DNA of 15,850 bases. Source: an uncultured Veillonella sp. (GTDB lineage: Bacteria > Bacillota > Negativicutes > Veillonellales > Veillonellaceae). A model generated the notes under the pieces. That model made no database searches. It was not told the DNA's origin and worked only from the letters and a program-made list of their open reading frames with translations. The translations under genes were made by a program, and so were the position numbers. Positions 1-8,490 of this stretch are shown piece after piece; the first letter of the stretch is position 1, and each line of letters starts with the position of its first letter. The stretch lies in contig CABSJL010000026.1 of the NCBI GenBank assembly GCA_902478055.1, positions 1-15,850 of the forward strand, in the 5' to 3' direction.

Positions 1-866
1 AAATGCTAGAAGTACCATTTGCTATTGCAGATGCTACAAGCTTAACTGAAGCTGGTTATGTTGGGGAAGATGTGGAAAATATCTTGCTTAAAATTATCCA
101 AGCGGCAGATTATGATATAGCTCGGGCTGAACGAGGCATTATCTATATCGATGAAATCGATAAGATCGCTCGTAAGTCTGAGAACCCTTCCATTACACGT
201 GACGTGTCTGGTGAAGGTGTACAACAAGCATTGCTTAAAATCTTAGAAGGTACCGTAGCTTCTGTTCCACCTCAAGGTGGCAGAAAGCATCCAAATCAAG
301 AAATGCTTCAAATCGACACTACAAATATTCTCTTTATTTGCGGTGGTGCATTTGATGGTATGGACAAGGTTATTACTAAGCGTACCGCTAAGAAAACCCT
401 TGGTTTTGGTGCAGACGTACAACGCAAAGAAGAACGCAATGTATCAGCTATCTTAAAAGATGTTGTACCTGAAGATTTATTGAAATTTGGTTTGATTCCA
501 GAATTCATTGGTCGTTTACCTGTTATGGTAACATTGGACCAATTGGATAGAGAGGCGTTAATTCAAATTTTGACAAAGCCTAAAAATGCATTAACAAAAC
601 AATATGAAAAAATTCTATCCCTTGATGGTGTAGAGTTAACTTTCACTGAAGATGCATTAGAAGAAATCGCTGATGAAGCATTACAGCGAAAAACAGGTGC
701 TCGTGGTTTGCGTGCTATCATTGAAAAGGTGATGAAACGCGTTATGTTTGAAGTTCCTTCCATGCCGGAAGTAACTAAGTGCATAGTAAATCGTGAATCC
801 GTGTTGAGCACAGGTGAACCTATACTCAAAAATGAGGCAGACCAAGACATCCAGTTGAAATCGTAA
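1..866 (+). CDS. clpX: ATP-dependent Clp protease ATP-binding subunit ClpX (3' part, 5' end outside window)
   Basis: ClpX is the AAA+ unfoldase that recognises tagged or native substrates in the cytoplasm and threads them into the ClpP peptidase. About 287 codons are visible, and the reading frame is open to the left edge. The N-terminal zinc-binding domain and the Walker A loop are therefore missing because of the window boundary, not because of mutation. Visible family hallmarks are the pore loop GYVG (fragment residues 18-21), the Walker B stretch IYIDEIDK (about bases 141-164), the ClpX signature around SITRDVSGEGVQQALLK, and the sensor-2 motif RKTGARGLR near the C-terminus. The ATG at base 3 is an internal methionine and not the start. 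The gene ends in TAA at 864-866 and is followed at once by a hairpin and then lon, a common arrangement of protein-quality-control genes. The identification is secure from the sequence alone. Confidence 0.97.
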   Translation, partial: MLEVPFAIADATSLTEAGYVGEDVENILLKIIQAADYDIARAERGIIYIDEIDKIARKSENPSITRDVSGEGVQQALLKILEGTVASVPPQGGRKHPNQEMLQIDTTNILFICGGAFDGMDKVITKRTAKKTLGFGADVQRKEERNVSAILKDVVPEDLLKFGLIPEFIGRLPVMVTLDQLDREALIQILTKPKNALTKQYEKILSLDGVELTFTEDALEEIADEALQRKTGARGLRAIIEKVMKRVMFEVPSMPEVTKCIVNRESVLSTGEPILKNEADQDIQLKS

Positions 867-870
867 TTCG

Positions 871-904
871 AAGAAACTCATTTCTGTGTAGGAATGAGTT
901 TCTT
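871..904 (+). terminator. Hairpin with short T-run between clpX and lon (probable terminator or attenuator)
   Basis: Bases 871-884 pair with 891-904 to give a 14-bp stem with one T-G wobble (883/892) and a 6-nt loop. It starts 4 nt after the clpX stop. A short T-run (TTTT, 903-906) overlaps the base of the right arm. The outer part of the stem is AT-rich, and the run of T beyond it is short, so termination may be partial. It would separate clpX transcripts from the lon operon or set the ratio between them. The termination efficiency is inference. Confidence 0.65.
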
Positions 905-931
905 TTCATAATATAAATACCTGGAGGAAGT

Positions 932-3241
932 ATGAATTTACTCGAAGTTGGGATTCCAACTGTACCTCTTAGAGGCATGGTTGTATATCCGAATATCGTG
1001 ATTCACCTCGATATCGGTCGAGACAAATCCATTAAAGCGGTGGAAGCCGCAATGAACGAGGATCGCATTTTAGCAGTTGTCAGCCAAAAGGATGATGCTG
1101 TTGATGCGCCAACTGTTCATGACTTAGCCCAAATGGGTACATTAGTAAAAATTAAGCAAATGTTACGCTTACCAGGTGGTATTGTACGTGTTCTTGTAGA
1201 GGGCATTACACGTATTCGCGTAATGAATATTACAAGTATGGATCCGTACTATGTAGGGGACTACGAACGGGTAGCTTCCGAATTTGAAGACGATGTTGAG
1301 CTAGAAGCGTATCGTCGTTTGGTTCAGTCTAAATTCGGCGAATGGGCTGAAGAGGCTAAATCTGTTACAGATGAAGGCGTTACACGCGTAATGGAGTTAC
1401 GCGACCCATGCGAATTGGCTGATCAAGTTGCGTTCTTATTGCCTATTAATAACACTAAACGCCAAGAGTTACTTGAAGAATTATCTGTAGCTCGTCGTTT
1501 AAATATGATTGTAGGCATTTTGAATATGGAATTACAAATCTCTGATTTGGAAAACTCCATTAATAATCAAGTACGTCAATCTATGGAAAAAGCGCAAAAA
1601 GAATATTTCTTGCGTGAAAAAATCCGTGTTATCCACGATGAATTGGGGGACAAAGGGGATCCAGAGGAAGAAGCTGAAGAGTTACGTGTTAAATTAAAAG
1701 CACTTAACCTTAGCGAAGATGTACATGAACGTATCGATAAAGAAATTTCTCGTTATAGCCGTATGCCACAATTGATGCCAGAAGCAACAATTTTGCGCAA
1801 TTACCTAGATTGGGTATTGGCGTTACCTTGGAATGAATTAACTGAGGATCGCTTGGATATCAAGGAAGCTCATGCTATGCTTGAGGCGGATCATTATGGC
1901 CTTGAAAAGGTTAAGAAACGTATCCTTGAATTCTTGGCTGTTCGTAAGTTAACTGGTAAGAATAGTGGTTCTATTCTTTGCTTAGTAGGCCCGCCAGGGG
2001 TTGGTAAAACATCCTTGGCTACGTCTATCGCTAAAGCGATGAACCGCAAGTTCATCCGTGCATCCTTAGGTGGTGTTCGCGATGAAGCTGAAATTCGTGG
2101 CCATCGTCGTACCTATATTGGCGCATTGCCTGGTCGTATGATTCAAGGGCTTAAGAATGTAGGCACTAAGAACCCTGTATTCTTGCTGGATGAAATTGAT
2201 AAATTAGCATCTGACTATAAAGGTGATCCATCCTCTGCATTATTAGAGGTATTGGATCCAGAACAAAATAGTACATTCAGCGATCACTTTATCGAAGTAC
2301 CATTCGATTTCTCTGAAGTATTCTGGATTACAACGGCTAACGTTGCATCCAATATTCCTGGTCCATTGTTAGATCGTATGGAAATCATCGAGTTATCTAG
2401 CTATATGGAACAAGAGAAGTTAGAGATTGCTAAGCGCTATTTAGTACCTAAACAAATCAAGAAAAATGGTCTTGAAGATTACAAGGTTAAATTATCTGAT
2501 GCAGTGTTGAAAAAGGTAGTTTCCGAATATACTCGTGAAGCGGGTGTTCGTACCTTGGAAAAAACGATTGCTAAGATTTGTCGTAAAATTGCTTATAAAG
2601 TCGTTGAAGAAGGTGGAGATGCACCGAAAGTAACGACAAAAAATCTTCACGAATTCTTGGGCGCTCCAATCTTTGTTGACCAAGAGCGTGAAAAGAAACC
2701 GCAAATTGGCTATGTAAATGGTTTAGCTTGGACTTCTGTAGGTGGCGTTGTATTGCCATGTGAAGCAACTACTATGAATGGTACAGGTAAACTTGCATTA
2801 ACTGGTAGCTTAGGTAAGGTTATGCAAGAGTCTGGTCAAGCTGCGATGAGCTATATTCGCCACAATGCAAAAGCCTTAAAAATCGAAGACGATTTCTATA
2901 AGAAACTCGATATTCACGTTCACTTGCCTGAAGGTGCAACACCTAAGGATGGCCCTTCTGCAGGTATTACAATGACATTGGCTATGGTATCTATCTTAAC
3001 AAACCGCAAGGTTCGTTCTGATATTGCCATGACTGGTGAAATTACATTGCGTGGCCGTGTATTACCAATCGGCGGTTTAAAAGAAAAGTTATTGGCAGCC
3101 TTGTCTAATGGCATTAAAGAAGTATTGATTCCGAAAGGCAATGAAAAGGATATTGCAGAATTGCCTGACATTGTAAAAGAAGGTCTCATTATCACGCCAG
3201 TTAAGACAATGGATGAAGTATTAGCAAAGGCACTTGTGTAA
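932..3241 (+). CDS. lon: ATP-dependent endopeptidase La (LonA type)
   Basis: Lon is a soluble hexameric AAA+ serine protease that degrades misfolded and short-lived regulatory proteins. The 769-residue length is normal for LonA. Domains in order are an N-terminal substrate-binding domain (LAN/PUA-like, about residues 8-200), a helical linker, the AAA+ module, and the C-terminal protease domain (about residues 585-769). The Walker A motif is GPPGVGKT (353-360) and Walker B is VFLLDEID (416-423). The protease dyad is Ser676 in PKDGPSAG and Lys719 in GGLKEK, 43 residues apart as in E. coli Lon (Ser679/Lys722). The ATG at 932 follows a good GGAGG (923-927). The stop overlaps the next start (TAATG), so ysxC is probably translationally coupled. 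I see no CIRCE or CtsR-like heat-shock operator in the 65-nt gap from clpX. Confidence 0.98.
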   Translation: MNLLEVGIPTVPLRGMVVYPNIVIHLDIGRDKSIKAVEAAMNEDRILAVVSQKDDAVDAPTVHDLAQMGTLVKIKQMLRLPGGIVRVLVEGITRIRVMNITSMDPYYVGDYERVASEFEDDVELEAYRRLVQSKFGEWAEEAKSVTDEGVTRVMELRDPCELADQVAFLLPINNTKRQELLEELSVARRLNMIVGILNMELQISDLENSINNQVRQSMEKAQKEYFLREKIRVIHDELGDKGDPEEEAEELRVKLKALNLSEDVHERIDKEISRYSRMPQLMPEATILRNYLDWVLALPWNELTEDRLDIKEAHAMLEADHYGLEKVKKRILEFLAVRKLTGKNSGSILCLVGPPGVGKTSLATSIAKAMNRKFIRASLGGVRDEAEIRGHRRTYIGALPGRMIQGLKNVGTKNPVFLLDEIDKLASDYKGDPSSALLEVLDPEQNSTFSDHFIEVPFDFSEVFWITTANVASNIPGPLLDRMEIIELSSYMEQEKLEIAKRYLVPKQIKKNGLEDYKVKLSDAVLKKVVSEYTREAGVRTLEKTIAKICRKIAYKVVEEGGDAPKVTTKNLHEFLGAPIFVDQEREKKPQIGYVNGLAWTSVGGVVLPCEATTMNGTGKLALTGSLGKVMQESGQAAMSYIRHNAKALKIEDDFYKKLDIHVHLPEGATPKDGPSAGITMTLAMVSILTNRKVRSDIAMTGEITLRGRVLPIGGLKEKLLAALSNGIKEVLIPKGNEKDIAELPDIVKEGLIITPVKTMDEVLAKALV

Positions 3242-3939
3242 TGCAAAAAAAGAAAAAATCCACTAAACAAATGGGCCCAAAACCACAATATACACGAAAA
3301 GAACCGAAGGGGCCTCGTATTATAGCAGCAAAATATAATACTTCCTGTGTAAAGGCAGATCAATATCCTGAAGGGGATACTGTGGAAATTGCCTTCATTG
3401 GACGCTCTAATGTGGGCAAATCTTCGTTGATTAACTCGCTGTGTAATTATCGTGGGTTAGCCCTCGTTAGTGGCCAACCAGGTAAGACAAAGACGATAAA
3501 CTATTTTGATGTGGAGTCAAAAGAGGATATTTCTGAGACAGAGGAACGCCGTTATCATTGGTTCCTCGTTGACCTTCCTGGTTATGGATTTGCAAAGACA
3601 AATAAAGGAAACCGCAATTTGTGGTCTTCCTTTATTGCCGATTATATTTTACATTCTGAACGATTGATGTTGTTATGTTTATTAATTGATGGTCGTCATC
3701 CAGAGATGCCTATCGATAAGGTCGCTTATGACTGGCTCGTTGAAGCTGGTGTACCATTACAAATCGTAGTGACTAAGGTCGATAAATTAACAGCTAAAGA
3801 AAAGTCTGCTAATTTAGCGATCATTAAGGAAATGTACCCAACTGCAACGCCGCCAATTCTGTATAGCTCTTTGAAGCATACAGGCCGTGAGCTTTTACAA
3901 CAACGCATCAATAAAGTTCTAGTAGGAGATGAAGCATGA
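3241..3939 (+). CDS. yihA: Ribosome biogenesis GTP-binding protein YsxC/YihA (EngB)
   Basis: This is a TRAFAC-class GTPase of the EngB family, which assists late assembly of the 50S ribosomal subunit and is usually essential. The motifs are G1 GRSNVGKS (residues 54-61), G3 DLPGYG (111-116) and G4 TKVD (178-181), followed by a G5-like SSLKHTG near the C-terminus. At 232 residues it is longer than the usual ~195-200. The excess comes from a lysine-rich N-terminal tail (MQKKKKSTKQ and onward, about residues 1-30) and an acidic insertion (about residues 93-105) between G1 and G3. The ATG at 3241 overlaps the lon stop by one base and has only a weak upstream purine run, so coupling to lon translation is likely. 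The 3' end overlaps the next gene by four bases (ATGA). The lon-ysxC order is typical of Firmicutes. Confidence 0.95.
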   Translation: MQKKKKSTKQMGPKPQYTRKEPKGPRIIAAKYNTSCVKADQYPEGDTVEIAFIGRSNVGKSSLINSLCNYRGLALVSGQPGKTKTINYFDVESKEDISETEERRYHWFLVDLPGYGFAKTNKGNRNLWSSFIADYILHSERLMLLCLLIDGRHPEMPIDKVAYDWLVEAGVPLQIVVTKVDKLTAKEKSANLAIIKEMYPTATPPILYSSLKHTGRELLQQRINKVLVGDEA

Positions 3940-4907
3940 GTCAAACCAATGAATTAGAGATTATGGAACGCATTGCTCTAGATTTAGAGGGTGTGGAAGA
4001 GTCTCTTGCATCATCTTTTAATACAGGTGCAGAAGACTTTAATGCACTGATTCGACCATTATCTGCTGCAGGTGGCAAGCGCTTGCGTGCGCAATTATGT
4101 TTATTGATTGCTAATGCAGGTACATCTGTAGAACGTCAGCGTATTAGAATTGCTGAAGCTGTAGAAATGCTTCATTTAGCGACACTGATTCACGATGATG
4201 TATTAGATCAAGCTGAAATTCGTCGCGGTGAAGAAACGATTCATATGCACAAAGGCAATAAGGTAGCCATCCTTAGTGGGGACTACTTATTTGCTAAAGC
4301 ATTCCAAATCGTGTCTGAAATGCCTAATATGAAGTATTTACAAATTTTCTCCCATATTATTACTTGCCTTGTGGAAGGTGAGTTCATGCAAATGGAAGAT
4401 GTATATCGCATTGATCAAGGTATTGAGCGTTATATGACCAAGACCCAGAAGAAAACAGCAGACTTTATGGAAGGCTGTATGGAATTGGGTGGCCTATTAG
4501 GGGGCTGGAGCGAATCTGAAATCGTTGAGTTGAAAAAATATGGTCATGCGTTGGGCATGGCCTTCCAAATTACTGATGATATTATGGATTATCGTGAAAC
4601 AACAGAGACGACTGGTAAACCAGTGGGGAATGATCTTCGCGAAGGTTTATTGACATATCCGTTGTTAAGCATCGTCAATGATGATAATAAAGATAAATTG
4701 CTTGCAGACATTAAGGCCTTAAATGATGGCGGTGATGAGCAGGCTATTATCGACTATGTTATCAGTCAAGGTGGTATTGATAATACATTAGCTGTAGCTG
4801 ATCAATATTGCAAAGATGCTTTGGCGGCACTCGATGCTGTACGCGATTTCCCAGGCAAGGAATTCCTTGTGATGGCAGTAGAAAATTTAGCTGATAGAAA
4901 GGTATAA
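3936..4907 (+). CDS. Long-chain (E)-polyprenyl diphosphate synthase (IspB/HepT-like)
   Basis: This is a trans-prenyltransferase that adds isopentenyl units to an allylic diphosphate, giving the side-chain precursor of a quinone or another long-chain isoprenoid. Family motifs are GGKRLR (46-51), the first aspartate-rich motif DDVLD (87-91) and the second DDIMD (214-218), followed by a conserved GKPVGNDL segment. The fifth residue before the first aspartate motif is Ala82. A small side chain there is typical of synthases making C30 or longer chains, whereas aromatic residues mark C15/C20 enzymes; exact chain length cannot be read from sequence. The length of 323 residues is normal. The start at 3936 overlaps the ysxC stop (ATGA) with TAGGAG upstream. 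In B. subtilis the related HepT needs a partner, HepS; no such partner is visible here. I leave the symbol blank because ispB and hepT are both possible. Confidence 0.88.
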   Translation: MSQTNELEIMERIALDLEGVEESLASSFNTGAEDFNALIRPLSAAGGKRLRAQLCLLIANAGTSVERQRIRIAEAVEMLHLATLIHDDVLDQAEIRRGEETIHMHKGNKVAILSGDYLFAKAFQIVSEMPNMKYLQIFSHIITCLVEGEFMQMEDVYRIDQGIERYMTKTQKKTADFMEGCMELGGLLGGWSESEIVELKKYGHALGMAFQITDDIMDYRETTETTGKPVGNDLREGLLTYPLLSIVNDDNKDKLLADIKALNDGGDEQAIIDYVISQGGIDNTLAVADQYCKDALAALDAVRDFPGKEFLVMAVENLADRKV

Positions 4908-4908
4908 T

Positions 4909-5799
4909 ATGGAACCATTCGAACCAAAACCGGACTTCGAATATCCCATACAAAAACCTTCTTTTGATAGTGTAGTTCGTCAAAAGCGTCGCGAAGCTGA
5001 ATTAAAGGCTGAGCAAGAGCAGTATAAGGTGGCAAATCAGCGGGTTCCTGAGGAACCAGAAGATGAACCTATTTATACTGAGATGGAACAGAAAATGATG
5101 GACGAAGCTCGGGAACTATCCCTTGTGGGACATCTATCTGAATTGCGAAAGCGTCTGATTATAATGGCTGTTGCAGTTGTTATAGGAACTTGTATTTCTT
5201 ATTATTATGTAGACTTTTTATTGGAAATACTCCTCAAACCAGCTGGTAAGCTCTATTATATGAAACCAACTGAAGCCTTCTTTACATATATGAAGGTGTC
5301 TATAGTAGGTGGTCTTATTATAGCGGCGCCCATTATATTGCATCAGATTTGGCTATTTGTTAAGCCAGCCCTTACTGTACGAGAAAAGCAGTTATCTAAC
5401 TGGATTTTACCGGTTGCCATAGGCCTATTTGGCATAGGTATTGTGTTTTCTTATTTTCTCGTGCTACCAGCAGCCGTCAAGTTCTTTATGGGCTTTGCTA
5501 CAGACGAATTACAACCGCTATTTTCCATTGGTCAGTACATGGACTTTGTATTATCCTTTGTACTACCCTTTGGATTTATCTTTGAGTTGCCGTTGATTTT
5601 AATCATCTTGGGATATTTCAACTTAATTACATCGCGTTTTTTAAAAACGAAGCGAAAGATATTTATTCTTATATCCTTTATCATAGGTGCTGTCATTTCA
5701 CCAACACCGGATATGTTCTCTCAAACGATGATTGCATTGCCTATGATATTGCTATATGAAACGAGCCTATTTGTATTGGCTAAGATTATGAAGCGCTAA
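4909..5799 (+). CDS. tatC: Sec-independent protein translocase subunit TatC, with long N-terminal extension
   Basis: TatC is the polytopic inner-membrane receptor that recognises twin-arginine signal peptides and recruits TatA for export of folded proteins. The family signature HLSELRKRL begins at residue 75. The conserved glutamate of the first periplasm-cytoplasm region is Glu159 in VREK. About six hydrophobic segments follow between residues 83 and 293, matching the six-helix fold. At 296 residues the protein exceeds the usual ~240-260. The excess is a 74-residue hydrophilic, highly charged N-terminus, including RQKRREAELKAEQEQ, that lacks a membrane segment. Met59 and Met63/64 are possible internal starts but no Shine-Dalgarno precedes them. 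The ATG at 4909 lies one base after the previous stop, with AAAGG at 4898-4902, so I keep the long form. No tatA or tatB is in the window. Confidence 0.95.
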   Translation: MEPFEPKPDFEYPIQKPSFDSVVRQKRREAELKAEQEQYKVANQRVPEEPEDEPIYTEMEQKMMDEARELSLVGHLSELRKRLIIMAVAVVIGTCISYYYVDFLLEILLKPAGKLYYMKPTEAFFTYMKVSIVGGLIIAAPIILHQIWLFVKPALTVREKQLSNWILPVAIGLFGIGIVFSYFLVLPAAVKFFMGFATDELQPLFSIGQYMDFVLSFVLPFGFIFELPLILIILGYFNLITSRFLKTKRKIFILISFIIGAVISPTPDMFSQTMIALPMILLYETSLFVLAKIMKR

Positions 5800-5820
5800 G
5801 GAGTTTATTTAGGAGGAACG

Positions 5821-8478
5821 ATGAAAACCTACGAAAATTTAACCACTTATAACCCCGGTGAAATAGAAGGGAAATGGTATTCATATTGGGAAAACCAAGG
5901 ATACTTTCACGAAGAAGTAGACACTAATAAAGAACCATTTAGTATCGTGTTGCCGCCTCCTAATGTAACTGGTATGTTGCACATGGGCCATGCTTTAGAT
6001 AATACATTGCAAGATATCCTTATTCGTTTCAAACGCATGCAAGGCTACAATGTATTGTGGATGCCTGGTACTGACCATGCTGGTATTGCTACACAAATTA
6101 AAGTAGAAGAAATGCTCGCTAAAGAAGAAGGCAAATCTCGCTATGATTTAGGCCGTGAAAAATTCGTAGAACGCGTATGGGAATGGAAAAAAGAATACGG
6201 CGATACTATTGTAAAACAAATCCGTAGCTTAGGCGCATCTTGTGACTGGTCTCGCGAACGCTTTACATTAGATGAAGGGTACTATCATGCTGTGCGTGAA
6301 GTGTTCGTAAAACTTTATGAAAAAGGCTTAATCTATCGCGGTGAACGCATCATCAACTGGTGCCCTCGTTGTGCTACTGCTTTATCTGATGTTGAAGTTG
6401 AACATGAAGATGAACATGGCCACTTATGGCATATTAAATATCCTGTAAAGGGTGAAGAAAATCGCTTTGTAATTGTTGCTACAACTCGTCCAGAAACAAT
6501 GTTCGGTGACGTAGCCGTAGCAGTAAATCCTGATGATGATCGTTATAAAGACCTCATCGGCAAAACATTGATTTTACCATTTGTTAATCGCGAAATTCCT
6601 GTTATTGCTGATGACTATGTAGATGCTAGCTTCGGTACAGGCTGTGTAAAAATTACACCTGCTCATGACCCTAATGACTTTGAAATGGGCCAAAGTCATA
6701 ATTTGGAATCCATCGTTGTTATGAACAATGATGCTACAATGAATGAAGGTGCGGGCAAGTTCAATGGTATGACTCGTGAAGAAGCTCGTAAACAAGTAGT
6801 AGCAGAACTCAAAGAATTAGGCTTACTTGAAAAAATCGATGACCATGACCATGCAGTAGGTCATTGCTCCCGCTGTAATACAATTATCGAACCAATGGTA
6901 TCTAAACAATGGTTTGTAGATATGAAACCATTGGCAGAGCCAGCACTTAAGGTTGTTAAAGACCACGAAGTAGAGTTCGTTCCTGAACGTTTTACAAAAA
7001 CATATGTGAACTGGCTTGAAAATATCCGCGATTGGACGATTTCTCGTCAATTATGGTGGGGCCATCGCATTCCTGCATGGTACTGTGATGATTGTGGTGA
7101 AACAATCGTTAGCCGTGAAGATATTACAGAATGTCCTCATTGCCACGGTCATGTTACACAAGATCCAGATGTTCTTGATACCTGGTTCAGTTCTGGCCTA
7201 TGGCCATTTGCTACTATGGGGTGGCCTAAACAAACACCAGAACTTAAACAATGGTATCCAACAAGTGTTCTCGTAACTGGTTACGATATTATCTTCTTCT
7301 GGGTTGCTCGTATGATCTTCATGGCTCTTGAGTTTGAACATGAAATTCCATTTAAACATGTATTTATTCATGGTCTTGTTCGCGATAGCCAGGGCCGTAA
7401 AATGAGTAAATCTTTGGGCAATGGTATTAATCCGCTTGAAGTTATCGACCAATATGGTGCTGATGCATTGCGCTTTACTCTTGTAACTGGCAACACACCT
7501 GGTAACGATATGCGCTTCTATATGGAACGTGTTGAGGCTAACCGTAACTTTGCTAATAAGATTTGGAATGCATCTAAATTTGTATTGATGAATCTTACAA
7601 ATTATGATGAAAGCTTCGTTCCAACAGCAGATGATTTGACATTAGCAGACCAATGGATTGTTCAAAAATACAATGAAACAGTACAAAGTGTAACGTCTAA
7701 TCTCGATAAATTCGAGTTGGGTGAAGCTGCAAGTTCTGTATATGATTTCATTTGGAACACATACTGTGACTGGTATATTGAGTTAGCTAAACCTCGTTTA
7801 TACAACGATGGTAATGAACGTGATCGTCGTACAGTTCAATATTTACTTGTAACAATCTTGCGTCAAATGCTTGAATTGTTACATCCATTTATGCCGTTCG
7901 TAACAGAACATATTTGGCAACATTTACCTCATGAAGGGGATAGCATCGTTGTTGCAAAATGGCCTGAAGCATTAAAGTTTGATAATCTTGAAGGTGCAGC
8001 ACGTCAAATGGAAGTTATGATGGATGCCATCAAAGGTATTCGTAACATGCGTGCTGAAATGAATGTGCCTTTAGGTAAAAAAGCTGAGGTTATCGTAGCG
8101 CCAACAGATGAAGCATTAGCTCAAACTGTAGCAGATCATAGGGATTACTTTGTTACATTAGCTTGGGCTGAGAAGGTAACAATTCTTGGTGCCGATGATC
8201 CAAAACCAGAAAATGCAACTGTAACAGTTGTAAATGGTATGGAAGTATATCTCTTACTTAAAGACTTGATCGACGGTGAAAAAGAAAGAGAGCGTATTGC
8301 AAAGGAAAAAATCCAAATGGAAAAAGAAATTTCCCGTTTGGAAGGCAAATTGTCTAACCAAGGCTTCCTCGCAAAAGCTCCAGAAGCTGTAGTAGCAAAA
8401 GAAAAAGAAAAGTTAGAAGAATATAAACAAAAACAACAAGCGTTATTGGAACGTGAAGCGTTCCTTGAAACCTTATAA
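5821..8478 (+). CDS. valS: Valyl-tRNA synthetase (zinc-cysteine type)
   Basis: This cytoplasmic class I aminoacyl-tRNA synthetase charges tRNA-Val and edits misactivated threonine. The HIGH-class motif is HMGH (54-57) after PPPNVTG, and the KMSKS loop is at 527-531. The CP1 editing domain carries TTRPET (221-226). Paired cysteines occur at C181/C184 and C349/C352, and at C422/C425 with C438/C441. This pattern resembles the Thermus-type ValRS zinc sites. The C-terminus (about residues 815-885) is a charged heptad-rich coiled coil, the ValRS arm that contacts tRNA. The length of 885 is typical. The start at 5821 has a strong AGGAGG (5811-5816). Only 21 nt separate it from tatC, leaving no room for the T-box leader often found before aminoacyl-tRNA synthetase genes in Firmicutes. 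It is followed by folC, as in B. subtilis. Confidence 0.98.
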   Translation: MKTYENLTTYNPGEIEGKWYSYWENQGYFHEEVDTNKEPFSIVLPPPNVTGMLHMGHALDNTLQDILIRFKRMQGYNVLWMPGTDHAGIATQIKVEEMLAKEEGKSRYDLGREKFVERVWEWKKEYGDTIVKQIRSLGASCDWSRERFTLDEGYYHAVREVFVKLYEKGLIYRGERIINWCPRCATALSDVEVEHEDEHGHLWHIKYPVKGEENRFVIVATTRPETMFGDVAVAVNPDDDRYKDLIGKTLILPFVNREIPVIADDYVDASFGTGCVKITPAHDPNDFEMGQSHNLESIVVMNNDATMNEGAGKFNGMTREEARKQVVAELKELGLLEKIDDHDHAVGHCSRCNTIIEPMVSKQWFVDMKPLAEPALKVVKDHEVEFVPERFTKTYVNWLENIRDWTISRQLWWGHRIPAWYCDDCGETIVSREDITECPHCHGHVTQDPDVLDTWFSSGLWPFATMGWPKQTPELKQWYPTSVLVTGYDIIFFWVARMIFMALEFEHEIPFKHVFIHGLVRDSQGRKMSKSLGNGINPLEVIDQYGADALRFTLVTGNTPGNDMRFYMERVEANRNFANKIWNASKFVLMNLTNYDESFVPTADDLTLADQWIVQKYNETVQSVTSNLDKFELGEAASSVYDFIWNTYCDWYIELAKPRLYNDGNERDRRTVQYLLVTILRQMLELLHPFMPFVTEHIWQHLPHEGDSIVVAKWPEALKFDNLEGAARQMEVMMDAIKGIRNMRAEMNVPLGKKAEVIVAPTDEALAQTVADHRDYFVTLAWAEKVTILGADDPKPENATVTVVNGMEVYLLLKDLIDGEKERERIAKEKIQMEKEISRLEGKLSNQGFLAKAPEAVVAKEKEKLEEYKQKQQALLEREAFLETL

Positions 8479-8490
8479 TAGGAGGTTTAT

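Noticed and set aside
867..931. CIRCE or CtsR heat-shock operator before lon
   Set aside because: The inverted repeat at 871-904 does not match the CIRCE consensus and no CtsR heptad repeat is present. The short T-run at its base fits a terminator better.
2920..3363. 147-residue open frame on the minus strand across the lon/yihA junction
   Set aside because: It is a shadow of two well-supported genes, with no ribosome-binding site and no recognisable domain.
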